Source of the DNA: Rhea pennata
Taxonomy: Eukaryota; Chordata; Aves; Rheiformes; Rheidae
Direction of reading: 5' to 3'
DNA length: 64,000 nt
Assembly: GCF_028389875.1 (NCBI RefSeq)
Contig: NC_084678.1
Location: forward strand, 18,196,899-18,260,898
Shown: positions 9,567 to 20,850 of the stretch, piece after piece
How positions within the stretch are numbered: the stretch's first letter is position 1
Layout: each line of letters starts with the position of its first letter
Program-made: the position numbers and the translations under genes
The notes under the pieces: model-generated
Databases searched by the model: none
What the model was told of the DNA's origin: nothing
Seen by the model: only the letters and a program-made list of their open reading frames with translations

Positions 9567-10531
9567 CGGCGTGTGAGCAGGCCTGGAAACACTCCCTCTT
9601 GGTCTCGAAGTTGTTCCTGTTCCCGCCGCAGCCGCCGTAAATGAACTCCTCGCACTGCCGGCTGGACACGTTGTAGAAGAAGCGGACGAAGAGAGCCTTG
9701 CAGTTCCCGCACACGGAGGGCAGGTAGCAGAAGTCTGCAAAGCCCCAAGGGGCTGAGGTGAGCCGCAGACGCGAGAGGACAGGGGCTCCCCAGCGAGGCG
9801 GTTTTACGCCCCGGGGCCCAGCGGAGCGGGTCGGTGCGCCGCACGCGCCTCGTCCCACGTGCCACCAAGCCCTTCCCGGCCCCTCCCCGCCCAGCCGGGT
9901 CTGCACCCCGCGGTCCCGGGGCGCAGGGGAACCGCGTCCCCAGCACCCCCAAGTGCGGCGGGGAGCTGCCCCCGGGGACGGCAGCGCACGAGCCCACGCG
10001 CCCCACTCGGGGCAGCGCAGCCCTGCGGGGGCTGCGGCGGGAGCTCGGGGATGCCCCAGGGGAGCCCCGTCCCCGTCTGCCGGGTTCACCCTTCCGGCGG
10101 CCGCCCCGGGCTGGGCACGCAGCCCCGCCGAGCCCTCACCGAGCACCGGCTCCTGGCACGTGTAGCCGCACTTGCTGGGGCAGCACTTGGTGGCACCGGG
10201 GCAGGCGGAGTCGCCGGTGCAGCGGGAGCACGAGGCGTCCTGGCGGCAGGCGCTGCAGTCCTCGTCCGGCGCGGCCACTGCCTCCGGGAGGTGGTAGCAG
10301 TACCCGGGCTTCTCTGCGGGACAGAGCAGCTCAGGCCCGGGGCGCCCGGGGGCCGCGGGGGACCGCGGGCGCCGTCGCGGCCCCAGGCAGCGCCCGGCAG
10401 CGCCGCCGGCACTCACCGGGCCCCGGCCCCGGGCCCCCCGCCCGCGCGGGGACGGCGAGCAGCAGCGGGGGGAGGAGGAGGAGGTGGAGATGGAGGAGGA
10501 GGAGGAGGTGGAGGAAGGCGCGCGGCTCCAT
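9567..10531 (-). CDS. Secreted WAP + Kunitz proteinase inhibitor (EPPIN-like), 3' exon not placed
   Basis: Three phase-1 exons. 10417-10531 is a Leu-rich signal peptide with a homopolymer-like run of Leu and His. 10140-10313 is a WAP domain opening EKPGYCYHLP and closing SKCGYTCQEP. 9567-9734 is a Kunitz/BPTI domain with CGNCKALFVRFFYN, FIYGGCGGNRNNF and a final CFQAC. The residue after the second Kunitz Cys (P1) is Lys, expected for inhibition of trypsin-like proteinases. The WAP exon has ten cysteines, two more than usual. Domain order matches EPPIN, WFDC6 and WFDC8 of mammals and ovocalyxin-25 of chicken eggshell; orthology cannot be decided here. A TTAAAT box lies about 45 bases upstream of the ATG. 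The Kunitz exon ends with a gtaact donor, so a short terminal exon must follow below 9566. Confidence 0.85.
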
Positions 10532-10573
10532 GGTGCCGGGGAGCCGGTCTGCGCCCCCGGCGCGGCGGGCCGG

Positions 10574-10580
10574 GATTTAA
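10574..10580 (-). promoter_or_regulatory. TATA-like box of the WAP-Kunitz gene
   Basis: CTTAAAT on the minus strand, about 45 bases upstream of the ATG at 10531. Confidence 0.45.
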
Positions 10581-10789
10581 GGCGCGCCGGCGGGGCGGAG
10601 GGAGCGGGCTAATTCCTGCCGTGCGGCAGCGAGCCGCGCCCCGGCAGGGCCTGGCCCCGCGGCCACCGGGAGGAGCCGGCCGCGGCACCCCGGCCGGCCG
10701 CGGCGCTCCCGGAGCCGGGGGGACCGGTAGGACGGGGAGGCGCGGGGCCCTCGGGCGCTCCGGGCTCGGCGCGGCGCGGCGCGGCACTC

Positions 10790-10950
10790 CGCACGGCTCG
10801 GCTCCGCACGGCTCGGCTCGGCACGGAGCTCGGCTCGGCACGGAGCTCTGCATGGAGCTCGGCGCGGCTCTGCACGGCTCGGATAGACTCGGCACGGAGC
10901 TCTGTACCGAGCGCGGCTCGGCTCAGCTCCACACGGCTCGGCTCGGCGCG
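10790..10950. repeat. GGCTCGGCACGGAGCTC-type repeat
   Basis: Degenerate tandem units of about 15 to 20 bp built from cggctcggcacggagct. Confidence 0.8.
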
Positions 10951-11218
10951 GAGCTCGGCACCGGGAGAGCGGGGGCTGCGGGGCCGCGCTGCCCCGCCGG
11001 CTCCCGGAGCAGCGCGGTTCCCCCGCAGGCGCCGCCCCCGGGCCCTGCTGTGGGGTCTCCGCGCGTCCCCGCGGCCTCTGGGCGGTGCCCGGCCCGGCCC
11101 GGCCCCAGCCCCGGGCTGCCGGCCGGTCCCGCCGCGCCGCGTCCCGCCCCCACGCGTGGGCGGGCGGGGGCGAAACCGGCTGAAAGGAGAGAGAAAGAGA
11201 TTAAGCTGCTCCCATTCC

Positions 11219-11255
11219 ATGCAAATAATTATCGGCGTAATTACTGCTGTAATTA
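11219..11255. promoter_or_regulatory. Octamer plus three TAATTA sites at 12-bp spacing
   Basis: ATGCAAAT at 11219-11226 overlaps TAATTA at 11226; further TAATTA sites start at 11238 and 11250. The block stands out as AT-rich in very GC-rich DNA. These are textbook POU and homeodomain binding motifs, so an enhancer is possible, though a short 12-bp tandem repeat would look the same. Confidence 0.35.
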
Positions 11256-12882
11256 CTGTCCCAAGGGGGAAGCGGAGGGAGAGGAAAGCTCTGCTGGGAG
11301 AGACTAGGAAACGTGAACCCGGGCTGGGGTTCGCAGCGAGCCGCCCCGGGAGAGGCCCACAGCCCTCTCCGTCCACGGGCTGCCCCACGGCACGGCACCG
11401 CGGGGTCGTGGCCAAGCGTGGACGGGGCTGAGCCCAGGGCCAGCGCTCGGGGCGCCCTCGCAGCCCACCCGGCCCTGCCCCGGCCCGCGCTCTGAGCCAA
11501 AAGACCGCCGATGTCGGCCCCCGAGCTGCCGACGGCAGCCAGCAGAGCTCCGTGGGGCCAGGCCGGCACGAGGCGCAGACCCCGCGGGGACGGGGGTGGA
11601 CCCCGTGTCTGCACGGATGGTGAAGGGGAGCCCGGCACGACGACCGCGGCGGGAGCCGGGCCAGCAGCTCTGCGGCCGCCCTCCCCTCGTCTCCCACAAA
11701 CCCTGAGCTGTCCAGGAAACTCTCTCATCAGACAGAAACTCCCAGCCCTGCTCCTAGCAGGAAAGCAAGGTCATCAAGCCAAAATCCACTGGGCTGCATT
11801 CCCCCCCCCCCCCCCCCGATATCTCTCCATGGCATCTCATCTACCCTGATGGTTACTGTAACCAGTTAAATCGTATTCCAGAATAGTCCTTGTGTTCTCT
11901 GCACGGGTGATAAGGCCATCGCCAAACAGGACTGACGCCGCACAGGAATGCGGGTCGGGCGCTGCCGCGCAGGGCAAGGAGCATCACGGATTAGGGGGTT
12001 TTTCCAGGAAGGCCAAAGCTAATTTTGCATATAGAAGAAAAGCACACACCAGGGAAGACCTGTGTAAGTGAAACCCCTCGTCCTGCCCTGTCGTGACGCC
12101 GCATCCAGCTCGCTCGGTCCGAGACGTGCACAGCATGAGCCACGTGTGCAGCAGGCAGCAGCTCGGGGGAAGCGCAGCCAGCGAGGCCAAACGCCGCCTG
12201 GCCTCGGCAGCAGTGAGCACCGAGGTGGCCTGGCCCGCCAGATCCAGGAAGGCACTGGCGCAAGGGGACCGTCCCCGCTGCCTCCCCGCGGCAGGGGCGG
12301 CCCCAGCGGGGAGCAGGGAGCCGGGATGCCCTGGCACAGCAGAGCTGAAGCTCCCAGGTGCTGCCGCTCTCATGTCTCTGGCTGCTTCTGGGACTAGTTC
12401 TCCTGCCCCGGTGCTGCCTCCATCTGGCCCAGGCAGGGACACACCTATGGGAGCGTGTCCCCATGGCTCGGGCTGCTGACATGGGTGCTGGTGCCACACG
12501 CGCGGCTTGCATTGCACACACGTGTGCGCACATGCAGCTAGGGTTGCATACGTGCACAGACTGTTTGGATGGCAGCTAGGATTGCATACATGCACACACG
12601 TGCACACCCACGCACATGCATGCAGCTTGCTGGGCGGACAGTGCTGGCGCTCGCCTGCCTCTCCCGGGGACCAGCGCTGCAGGAAGGGAGCAGCAGGGAA
12701 AGCCCCGGCTTGCGACATGCCCTGCCGCAGGCCTCTCCGCAGCCCCACGCGGTGCTGGGCACGGCGAAGCCCTCGGGCCGCACAGCAGCTCCGGGGACCG
12801 CCGCTGCCGCTGGAGCACTCGCGGTGTGTCTGTGGAGCGCCCGCATGCCGCAGCCTCGGGGGAGACTTTGGGGCCGGCGGGG

Positions 12883-13160
12883 CTGCCGGAGGGGCCGCGT
12901 CGGCACAGCAGGGTGGCCGGAGGGGCCACGTCGGCACGGCGGGGCTGCCGGAGGGGCCACGTCGGCACGGCAGGGCTGCCGGGGGGGCCGCGTCGGCACG
13001 GTGGGGTGGCCGGAGGGGCCGCGTCGGCATGGCGGGGCGGCCGGAGGGGCCGTGTCGGCACGGCAGGGCTGCCGGGGGGGCCGCGTCGGCACGGTGGGGT
13101 GGCCGGAGGGGCCGCGTCGGCATGGCGGGGCGGCCGGAGGGGCCGTGTCGGCATCCCCGC
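12883..13160. repeat. 31-bp minisatellite with a 93-bp higher-order period
   Basis: About nine units of gccggaggggccgcgtcggc plus an 11-bp variable end. A set of three variant units is repeated, giving a 93-bp higher-order repeat. Confidence 0.85.
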
Positions 13161-13699
13161 GCGGGGCCGTGCAGGCACCGGCCGTACCGGGCTGGCCAGC
13201 GTCGTTTCGGGGCTGAGCCGCAGCCACGGAGTGAGGGTGCTGGCGGCACAGGGCTGCGAACCGTGTCGGGTCACAGGACGTCCCCCGGCAGCGAGCCACG
13301 GTGCCGGGAGGCAGAACAATACCCAGGCGCCTGCCAGGGCACCACGGGCCGCTCCACACGGCAGCAACCTCGGACCGCCGCGGCAGCGCCCAGCCCCGCG
13401 CCGCAGGCGCCCGGCTTCTCGCTTCCCGGCCCCGCGGTGCGGCGCGGCACGGTGCGGCACGGCACAGCTCTGCGCACGCTGCACGGAGCCCGCGCCGAGC
13501 GCCGCGGCCCGCACCGCTCCGGGACCCCCAGCCGTCGCGCGCCCCAGCGCAGCTCGCCTGGCTGCCGCTGCCGTGGGGAGGAGGAGACGGGGGGAGTCAC
13601 GCTCGGACGGAGTGTGCCGGGAGCTGGGGCACGGACGGGTCACTGGGAGCCACCTCCGTCCGGGGAGGATTTAACGCCGCTGCCTGCGCCTGGGCACGC

Positions 13700-13735
13700 A
13701 GCCACGGCACGGCACGGCACGGCACGGCACGGCCG
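13700..13735. repeat. (GGCAC)n microsatellite in the leader-gene 5' region
   Basis: Several tandem cggca pentamers immediately before the ATG at 13748. Confidence 0.85.
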
Positions 13736-13747
13736 GCCCCGCGCGCC

Positions 13748-14108
13748 ATGAGGCTGGCGGCTCTGCTCCTGCTCCTGGGGCTCTTCTGCCTCTGGGCTCG
13801 TCTGGTGTCCGCAGGTGAGCCGGGGCCAGGGGCCGGGGTGGCGGGGCCACGGCATCGCTCACGGCACGGCCAGGCGCGCGGAGGGCTCGGGGCCGGGACG
13901 AAGCGCGGGCAGCGTCCCGTGCAGGACGCGTGGGCGGACCTCACGGGACCTGGGCTGCGGCTCGCACCCGCTGCCCGCTGCGAGCCCGCCGCCCTCCCCG
14001 GGGGGGCCCCCGCCAGCTCCCCAGCTGGGGCTGGGCCCCAGGGCCACGTACCGCAGGACAAGGGCTCGGCGCTACGAGGCTCCTGTCTCTCCCCAGGCTT
14101 TGCCTAGC
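13748..14108 (+). CDS. Signal-peptide-only WFDC-type remnant gene
   Basis: Exon 13748-13814 encodes MRLAALLLLLGLFCLWARL plus VSA and ends in phase 1 at a strong gtgagc donor. The next good acceptor in phase (tctctccccag, exon from 14098) adds Gly-Phe-Ala and TAG at 14106-14108, exactly the kind of tiny terminal exon seen in the two WAP genes to the left. No WAP or Kunitz exon lies between them, so the message would encode about 25 residues, nearly all leader. It is either a WFDC gene that lost its domain exon or a leader exon whose real partners lie elsewhere. An AGTAAA near 14267 may serve as poly(A) signal. Expression is unknown. Confidence 0.45.
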
Positions 14109-14109
14109 C

Positions 14110-15425
14110 CCCGCCTGCACACGGACCCGAGGGCCCCGCGCGTGCAGCCACCCCGCACCCACCGGACGGCCGGCCACAGAGCGATGCGTGGGCCGCAGGA
14201 CGAGCGCCCGCCCCCTCGAGACCACCTCCACCTCCTAGGGCGCAGCGGTCTCCGTGGCCCCCTCATCAGTAAATGCAGCCTGCAATGAACTGTCCGGCTC
14301 CAGCTGTGTCAGTGTCCCGGTGAGCTCCCACCTGCCTCCGTGGGACCCCAGCCCAGAGCTAGGGATGGGGTTGCAGTGCAGGAAGGGTCCCGTCAGCCCG
14401 GGGGCTCCCCACAGTGGCCAAGGTGAGCCCGTGCCTCGTTCCTCCAGGCCCAGGAGCCCCGACGGCACTGCCAGCCCACTGCTCCTTGGTGCAACTGTGC
14501 ATCCTGTCCGAAGGTGCTTAAATATCTGGGGCATTTCTATTTTCACCTGGATATAGCCAGAAATTATTTTTCTGGTGCCACGTGCTTGGAGCTGGCACAC
14601 AGCTGAAACCTGCACCCCTCCCCTGCACAAACCCTCCAGGGACTCGAGCGCACTCAGCCCTGGCACTTGCACCACCATGACACCGGAGAGCATCCTCACC
14701 TTGGGGCAGCTCGCTGGGCTGGGGAGCGGGGAGGGAGGTGAGGGAACTTGGCGAGTGGTGTCAGACCGTCCCCTCTCCTGGGCTGCAGGGGCCGTGTCAG
14801 ACCCGTCCCTGCGAACGCAGCTTCCCCTTGGAACGCCTCCCCCGGGCAGGGCAGCGCTGAGCTCTGCCCGCTGCTCCGATGAAGGGGAGCCCATCTGCCG
14901 TGGCACATGCCACCGTCTCCCACGACCACGCTCTGCTACCAGCATGTCACGGGGCTGCAAGCACAGGCTAAGGGGCACCCAAGCCCCGACAGGGAGCCTG
15001 CGCAGAGCTGTCCGCGCCGGGGCCCCGCAGGCGGCAGCGCCCGCGCGGCTCGTGACCAAAGCCCAGCCAGGGCAGCTGCTCTCGGAGGACACTGGGCAGA
15101 CTTCAACCACGTAGCCACTCAGACCGGGGAGCCGCGGGGGGCCGGGGGGAAGGAGGGCCCCACAAGGCTTCTCCTAGCGTAGAGATGCTCCACTGGTGCA
15201 AGACACGTGACTGATCCAGGGCGTCCGTGTGTCTCTCACTTCCCGCCCACGTGTGCCAGGGTCATGCCACTGTGCGAAGTGCCGTGGGCTCAGAGCCCAG
15301 GCTGGCCAGGAGCAAGCAGGGGTGCTCGCGGTGTCCCCAGGGCTTGCCTGGCATGACCCAGGAAGGCCCGAGCAGGCCAGGCACCGTGAGAAGACACAGC
15401 TTGTGCTCCAAGTGAATGACCTAAC
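14110..15425. other. Intergenic, nothing recognised
   Basis: No supported exon, RNA gene or repeat of known family was seen on either strand. Confidence 0.5.
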
Positions 15426-15431
15426 GGGGGA

Positions 15432-15437
15432 TTTATT
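15432..15437 (-). terminator. Poly(A) signal of the acidic-protein gene
   Basis: AATAAA on the minus strand, about 175 bases past the stop codon. Confidence 0.65.
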
Positions 15438-15612
15438 AGAAGAGAGAAGGTCCTTTCCAAAATGACTGGTGCCTGGGACCAGCCCTGGCAGAGCAGGGCA
15501 GAGGCAGAGGGGGGAGGCCAAGGGCAGCTGTCCCACACCACGAGCCTGCCCCACATGGCCACCGCAGGCTTTCCTTGCCCCACATGCTCCTTCCGCAGCC
15601 TATGACCATTGG

Positions 15613-15845
15613 TCACCAGACATCCTCACCATCACTGCCACTGTCATCACCACCATCGCTGTCATCATCATCACCACCGTCGTCATCACCATCATCATCT
15701 TCACCATCATCTTCATCCTCGTAGTGGTAGTTGTCATTATTATCGTTGTCATAGGTTTCATGTTCATTTTTCTCATCATCATCACCATCACCACCGTCGT
15801 CGTCATCATCATCATCATCGTCATCCTCTCCATTGTCACCCTGCT
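15613..15845 (-). repeat. In-frame GAT/GAC trinucleotide-rich tract (poly-Asp)
   Basis: CAT/GTC-rich on the plus strand. It encodes the Asp-rich C-terminal third of the acidic secreted protein, with one run of ten consecutive Asp. Confidence 0.9.
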
Positions 15846-18800
15846 CAGACTCTGTCTTCTCTCCCGACACAGGCTTCTCCTCAGCCTCTGGCTTCCCCTC
15901 AGCCTCCGGCTTCCCCTCAGATGCTGGCTCTCCTCCAGTCTCTGGCTTCTTCCCAGTCTCTGGCTTCTCAGCTACTGTGGGTTTCTTCCCTGATGTGGGC
16001 TTCACCCTGGACACTGGGTTCTCCCCTGTTGCAGGTGTCACAGAAGCCACTGGCTTTTCCCCAGATGGGTGCTTCTCTTCAGACACTGGATGTTCACCTG
16101 ACTCCAGGTTCTTGGCTGGGGTGACTCTGCTGGATTCAGGGTTTGAAATAGAGCTGGGTTTTTCCCTTAAAAAGGGGGGTTTCCCTGGCAAAGCAATTCC
16201 TGTCATCTCTTCCTGTGGTTGTCTCTCTGCACCACTAGCAGGGACAGGAGAAGTTGTTCCCGGGATCCCTTAAATATAAAGAGAAGACAGAAGCGTCAGA
16301 GTCCCCACACACCTCCAGCTTGCAGTGGCTCCCAGCAGGCACAGCCTCCTCCCTGCAGCAGGCTGCGGGCACAGGGCTGCACGCCTGTCCCGGGGGCAGA
16401 GGCAGGCACCGGCCACACTGCTGACTTCTTTCTCTTCCAGCCTTTCTGCACCCTGCAGAAATGCAATGGCTGAAGCGACTGGCACCTGTCCTCTGCCCAG
16501 AGGTGTGGAAAGTTATTGCAGTGCTGCTATTTACTTCCTAACTGCCGACCTCTCTGTCCTTCTTGCTGAAGGCAGTCAAAGAGATGAGCTCTGCTCCTGA
16601 AGAGGAACCGCTTCAACACACTTGGCTATTCCATGGGAAGGGCTCTGCCCCTGCACAGTCTGCTTTACCCCCCTGACGGGCAGCCCTGCTGCTCCCAGGA
16701 GCTGCTCTCAGTGCCCTTCAGTACGGTACAGGACTCCTTAAGACGTGCAAGGCACACAGTAACTTTCTGCTTGACAAACAAGCCTTTGAACGTCATTTTG
16801 GTATTTTAACACTGAGGCTGGTGCAGCGAGGGCATAACAATTTCCCGCACTTACAGCAGCTGAGTTTGCTACAGAACAGTGCATGTGCATTCTCTTCTAT
16901 GGGCTTTTCCTGGTGGATTTTCCAGCCTAGGTCTACCCCACTGCTGCTGTACAGCCCAGGAATGAAAGAGTCCCCCAGGGGCCAAGTCAATATCTGTACG
17001 GGGAGGCACCTCCAAGCAGATCCATCTCAGAGTGGTAAATGAATTCTGGTATCAAAAGGGGTCTTACCACCAGCAGCAACAGGTTTGCAGACGAGCCTTC
17101 CCTGGGAGCTGCTGCACATGTGCCCAGCCGGACAGTCCTCATCACCTCTGCACTCACGCAAACACCTGCACGTAACTCCTGTTGTATTGGGAGAAGCCTG
17201 GGGTTAGAGCAGGCACAGCACAGAGCCCGAAGGCACATCAGCCACACGCTCGCTGACCTGTCAAGCGAGAGTGGCTTTCAGCGGTAGCACCCGGCCCCTC
17301 TGTTTGGAGGGGGAAGGCCCCCATCCCGCCCGGCACATCCGTAGAGACATCAGCACAGGCGTTTCACTGTCCCAGGCATCTGTGCCTGCAGCGAGGGGCC
17401 TCCCCCGGCCGCCCGCAGCTGAGCCCAGCCAGCGCCCCGCGCTGGGGCAGAGCCGTTTGGGGCTGGCACGTGTCCCAGCCGGCTGCGAGCCGCATGTGGC
17501 CGTTCCCAGCGAGCGGCCCTCGAGTCTTGCCCTCAAGAGGAGGCACCGTCCAGGGCAGGTAGAGCCCTGGGAACCCTGCAATAACCCGCAGCCCGTATCC
17601 TCCTCCCACGACCCACCAGCCTCCCACCTCCACCGTCCTCGGTAAGTAGCAATCACACCCTGTCCTGCCAGCTGGGCCCACAGCATCAGAGGACTCCCCT
17701 CCCACAGGCAAAAAGCTTTCTCAGCCCAAATTAAAGATGCAGACTTTCCAAAGTTTTTAAAACTTGGACAAAAAAAAAGTCAAGAAAATCTGTCTTTTTT
17801 TCTAGGAGGCTTTTGGGAGTGGGTGGAAGAAATAAGTGAAAATTGAAATATTGATTGCAGAAAATTTTTAGCAAAAAAAAAATTTACTTATCTTTAAGAG
17901 TAAGAAATACACTATTATTTAACTAGGACATAAATATATTGCTAAGTATATTTTTGAAATAAGTATATATGTTTCCTGTTATGCAGTAACAGGTAAACAC
18001 ACTGAGAAACAGAACTGCACTGCACAGTACCTTCCTGATGTATACTGTTTGCCTCTTGGTATCTCTAAAACAGGGAACGATATTCAGAAGTTAGAAATAG
18101 AAGACATCAGCATTACTGACTTGCTGACAAAAGAAGGGTCATATTGGCAGACTTAAAATCAGCTTATAAACTAAGACCCAAAGAAACTCAAGTTTCTAGA
18201 GAAAAAAAAAAAGAAAATCTTCATGGTACTCCTATAAACATATTTTCATTAGAATGCAATGACGCCAGCGTGGAATTACAGAGGAACAGCAAATCTGACT
18301 CACATTGTAAACAAATTGTTATTGCCTTGTAGTTTAACTTTCAAAATAAAATTGCCTAATTTGAACAATTACAGAAGTATTCTGAAAGAAGTGAACCAGT
18401 AATATTTTAAATACCGCTCTAAAAAATCACTTAACTGTTCATTTTGAAAGAATGTAATCTTAATTCCTCAGAGAGTTCACGATTTTTCCTGAGGAAAAAA
18501 ATAGGGGAAGGAAATTTTTTTTGAGAGTTTCGTTTCTTTCAGATCTGCACTTCTCTAGTTTGGCTGTGTGTTTTCAAAGAGGTCATTAGGGAGCGCAGTT
18601 ATGAAATCTGTCATGAAACAAAGAAGGCAGGAGACAGCTGCAAGCACAGATGATGAACGTAAGGTGAGCTGCAGTTGGTGTCCACGGTACACAAATGTGG
18701 ACAAGGCACTAGAATTTAACCTGCTGCAGTTCAGGCTTTAACAATCCGCATATTTTCATTTGCCCAGAGCAAACCAGCCCTCACAAAGCCCGCAGCCACT

Positions 18801-19607
18801 CTCACCTCAGTACCTGCTCCTCAGGCTGAAAGTTGCTCTGTCCAGCCAGGACTGTCCTTCTCTAGCACTCCCTGCTCAAACAGAGTATCATTTCTTGTCC
18901 CGTCTCTGTTTTGGTCCTGTCCACAGCAGTCCTGGTTTCTCACAAGGGAGATATTTCTACTGGCCTCTGCCCTGGTCACTAATACACTAATGGTCCACCT
19001 TCCAAGCATCTCTATGCCTGTGCTTTTGGTACCACTGCAGTCTCTGTCCCCTGCTTCTCCCATGCTCATATGCAGATACAGACAAAGTTCTACCTAAAGA
19101 GAGAGAAGTCTTAGGGGAAAAGAAACCTCCTGACACCATGCAATACCAGAAACTCACTCTGTTTCATCAGCTGCAAGGGCCAGTGAGAAAGCCAGACTCG
19201 TATCATTGCTGTGCTCAGGGCAAGAGAAACCCTGGTCAATAGTGTATGGCACTAGCAAAAACGACTTCAAAAGGAAATTACAGAATGCAAAAAAATTTTT
19301 GTGGCTAGAACAAAGATGTCATTCTTTATGGCATTTGCTTGATTTTTAATATTTTGCAGAACTCAAAGAATATAAAATTAAACAGGGGCTAAAGCTCCCA
19401 AGAGTCAAAACCTTTCATAGAAATCTTTCATCCATATAAGAATTAAAACAGATACTTAAACACATGTCATGGAAAATACAAAAAATACTCTAAAATCTAC
19501 AAAAGGTGAGTGTTTCAAACATGCCCATACTTGCCTTTTGTGGGTGCAGCCTGCAGCTCTGCCCATAGGGTGAGGAGCCCCAGCAGGAAGATGCTTCTTG
19601 ACTTCAT
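15613..19607 (-). CDS. Secreted EKP-repeat, aspartate-rich protein (unrecognised, 242 aa)
   Basis: Exon 1 (19535-19607) encodes MKSRSIFLLGLLTLWAELQA, a clear signal peptide, then APTK. Exon 2 (15613-16268) carries the rest. The frame is open across the join only if exon 1 ends at AAAAG followed by gcaagt, a GC-AG intron in phase 1; a GT alternative four bases further hits a stop at once. The mature protein starts G-I-P-G-T-T-S-P, then has degenerate repeats with GEKP, SGKKP, EGKPEAE and similar, then a tail dominated by Asp with Gly, Asn and Tyr, ending GEDVW. TTTAAA lies upstream of the ATG, and AATAAA is at 15432-15437 on this strand. The layout (leader exon, one repetitive body exon) recalls the fast-evolving trappin/semenogelin-type genes of the mammalian WFDC locus, and the acidity suggests calcium binding, perhaps in egg or mineral; both are inference. 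Confidence 0.7.
16269..19534 (-). other. Intron of the acidic-protein gene
   Basis: 3.3 kb between a gcaagt donor (19534) and a tttaag acceptor (16269-16270). No further exon or known repeat was identified inside it. Confidence 0.55.
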
Positions 19608-20850
19608 GCTGCAGGTATGAGTTGCCCTGGCCAAGCCAGGCAGCAATTTAAACTTCCTCCCAGGTAGAGGTGGTTTAGGAATGGGAGGAAGCAGCTAACA
19701 GGTCACTTGTAAAACCTCCCACATCTTATTGTAATTCTGCTCTCTAGAGAGCCACTCCAGCTCTCTCTCTCCACCCAAACTGAAGATATGAGTAGGATCC
19801 AGAGCTGCTACACGTTGCCATGGAATACAAAATTAAGAAGTAGAAGGAGCAAACAGAAAAGCCTGAATGTACAAAGAACTCCCCAAATCTTTACCACTTT
19901 TCTATGGGAATCCCCACAGACTTGTACTTGCACAAAGCTGTGACTGATCCTCTCTGTACTCTGACACCTAGAAGCATTCTGGTGACAAAGAATTTTTCTC
20001 AGGTTCCAATACTGAGGACTCTGCCAGTCTCTCCCTGAGATACAGACCTGAAAAAGGCAAACCTCCCATGCGTATCATCCAAACTGTGTTTTTTTCCTCC
20101 TGGTCATTTTAGTCAGTTCCTCACTCAAGAGTTCATAATCCTTTATAAGGTATTTCTAATGCAAAAGAGTAGGTGTATTTCCTAATTCTTAGACAGCATT
20201 TTTGAAAATATGTGGAAGAATATACTTTCAGGGTAACTGCTTTATTGAGATTTGCAAAGAAAATGGAAGTTATACTGTAGGAAAGAAAAAGTGCTAACTC
20301 AGTCTGAAATGGTATCTTCCTCTTCTATCTCACTGCCTTAGAGAAACACAGCACTTAGATGCGCACAGATCTTGCATCATCTGTTTGGTAAATCGTTACA
20401 CTTTAAAAAGCAGCAATAATCAATGTTTCTTGGCAGACAGTTGACTTCTCATACTGCAGCATGACCAGCTTCATACCACCTTCATCTTAAAGCTGAGGAA
20501 GAATGGAGTGTGAATCTCTTACATAGATGGAAAAATTCAATGCATTTTTTAAGACTAGAGCTCTCAACTAAGACATTCAGGAAGAGAGGGCATCTTCTGA
20601 AAGAACATACAGTAACAGCCCCATTACTGCTTGGAAAGCAGATGCTTCAGGAAGTTGTGGGAACTTTGATTAATAGCAGTAATTATCTGTATTGCAGTAA
20701 GATGCACTGGGCTGCTAGACCAGATTCTGCCTAGACACAAAAGTTAGTCCTCGTCCTTACAATATAAGCAAAACTAAGACACAACGAATAAAAATTTCAA
20801 ACAGTGAGAGGCAAGGGGGAAGAAAGAGGCACTGAGAACAGGTAGAGTTG

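Larger units (their letters stand above)
10600..13660. other. Gene-poor GC-rich interval with repeats
   Basis: No coding exon could be supported. It holds a ggctcggcacggagctc repeat (about 10790-10950), an AT-rich homeodomain-site cluster (11219-11255), a poly-C run near 11802, CA/TGCA-rich sequence (12500-12625) and a 31-bp minisatellite (12883-13160). Long open frames here are repeat artefacts. Confidence 0.6.

Noticed and set aside
12507-13751. Zinc-finger-like HGRAAGG repeats in long frames
   Set aside because: No Cys/His spacing of zinc fingers; derived from the 31-bp minisatellite.
15600-15839. Plus-strand hydrophobic Ile/Val-rich frame resembling membrane segments
   Set aside because: It is the antisense of the Asp-rich tail; the minus-strand frame has the leader, splice and poly(A) signals.
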